Assembly (NCBI GenBank): GCA_023301015.1
Contig: JALZVI010000181.1
Coordinates: forward strand, 1 to 5,677
Reading direction: 5' to 3'
Length of the DNA: 5,677 bases
Source: Rickettsiales bacterium
GTDB lineage: Bacteria; Pseudomonadota; Alphaproteobacteria; Rickettsiales; 21-14-0-20-44-7
Below, piece after piece: positions 5,611-5,677 of the stretch. Under the pieces are notes generated by a model that saw only the letters and a program-made list of their open reading frames with translations, did no database searches and was not told where the DNA came from. The position numbers and the translations under genes were made by a program. The stretch's first letter is position 1. Every line of letters starts with the position of its first letter.

Positions 5611-5677
5611 TCACCCTGCGTCAGAACCAGATACTGCAGACCACTGGCTGTGGTCACAACGCCTTCCTTACCGGCGT
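5565..5677 (-). pseudogene. FKBP-type peptidyl-prolyl isomerase fragment, truncated by frame change, partial at window edge
   Basis: The 36 readable codons give AGKEGVVTTASGLQYLVLTQ, then GEGAKPSPT and a divergent tail QPTLTSA before TAA (5565-5567). The phrase TTASGLQYxVLxxGEGAKPSPT is the linker and first strand that precede the catalytic domain in Mip/FkpA/FklB-type FKBPs. These are periplasmic or cytosolic prolyl isomerases that help protein folding. The normal next residues (D-x-V-x-V-x-Y-x-G) are missing, so the prolyl isomerase domain is not encoded in this frame. By hand count 5591-5677 is about 60% GC against about 39% for 5461-5560, and its CTG/CAG/ACC codon use differs from the neighbours. 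A frameshifted gene and a chimeric contig end both fit. Confidence 0.55.

Overview
The window looks like a stretch of a chromosome from an alphaproteobacterium of moderate GC (AT-rich intergenic DNA, about 40-45% GC by eye). The evidence is an LDH-like malate dehydrogenase (mdh) followed on the same strand by the beta subunit of succinyl-CoA synthetase (sucC), a TCA-cycle arrangement typical of that class. The alphaproteobacterial call is inference from gene order and protein flavour; no marker in the window fixes a genus.

All convincing genes lie on the minus strand. In transcription order (high to low coordinates) they are: a broken FKBP-type prolyl isomerase fragment at the window edge (5565-5677), with a second open frame running on from it (5485-5610); a promoter region (5401-5441); mdh (4419-5381); a 137-aa membrane protein with two CxxC pairs (3988-4401); a 92-190 base leader with a discrete palindromic element (3820-3895); sucC (2623-3795); an unknown 94-aa protein (2333-2617); a 20-codon lipoprotein-like peptide (2269-2331); an unknown 296-aa protein (1339-2229); guanylate kinase gmk (656-1294); an unknown 168-aa helical protein (157-663); and a 37-aa lipoprotein (47-160). 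Bases 1-46 hold nothing I can support. I see no rRNA, tRNA, CRISPR array or insertion sequence, and no convincing intrinsic terminator.

The known genes supply central metabolism (malate to oxaloacetate; succinyl-CoA to succinate with nucleotide triphosphate formation) and GMP phosphorylation. The genes between and after them are unknowns packed very tightly: sucC to the 94-aa gene has 5 bases between, the 94-aa gene to the lipopeptide has 1, gmk and the 168-aa gene overlap by 8, and the 168-aa gene and the 37-aa lipoprotein overlap by 4 (ATGA). sucD, normally next to sucC, is absent from the 2.6 kb that follow.

The least ordinary signals are: two very small lipoprotein genes, each coupled to the stop codon of an uncharacterised cytoplasmic protein; a 76-base palindromic element in front of sucC that is also an open reading frame ending on the sucC ribosome binding site; a perfectly regular four-run GGG motif (period 8) inside the end of the 137-aa gene; and an abrupt frame and composition change at about 5590 that is either a frameshift in an FKBP gene or a chimeric contig end.
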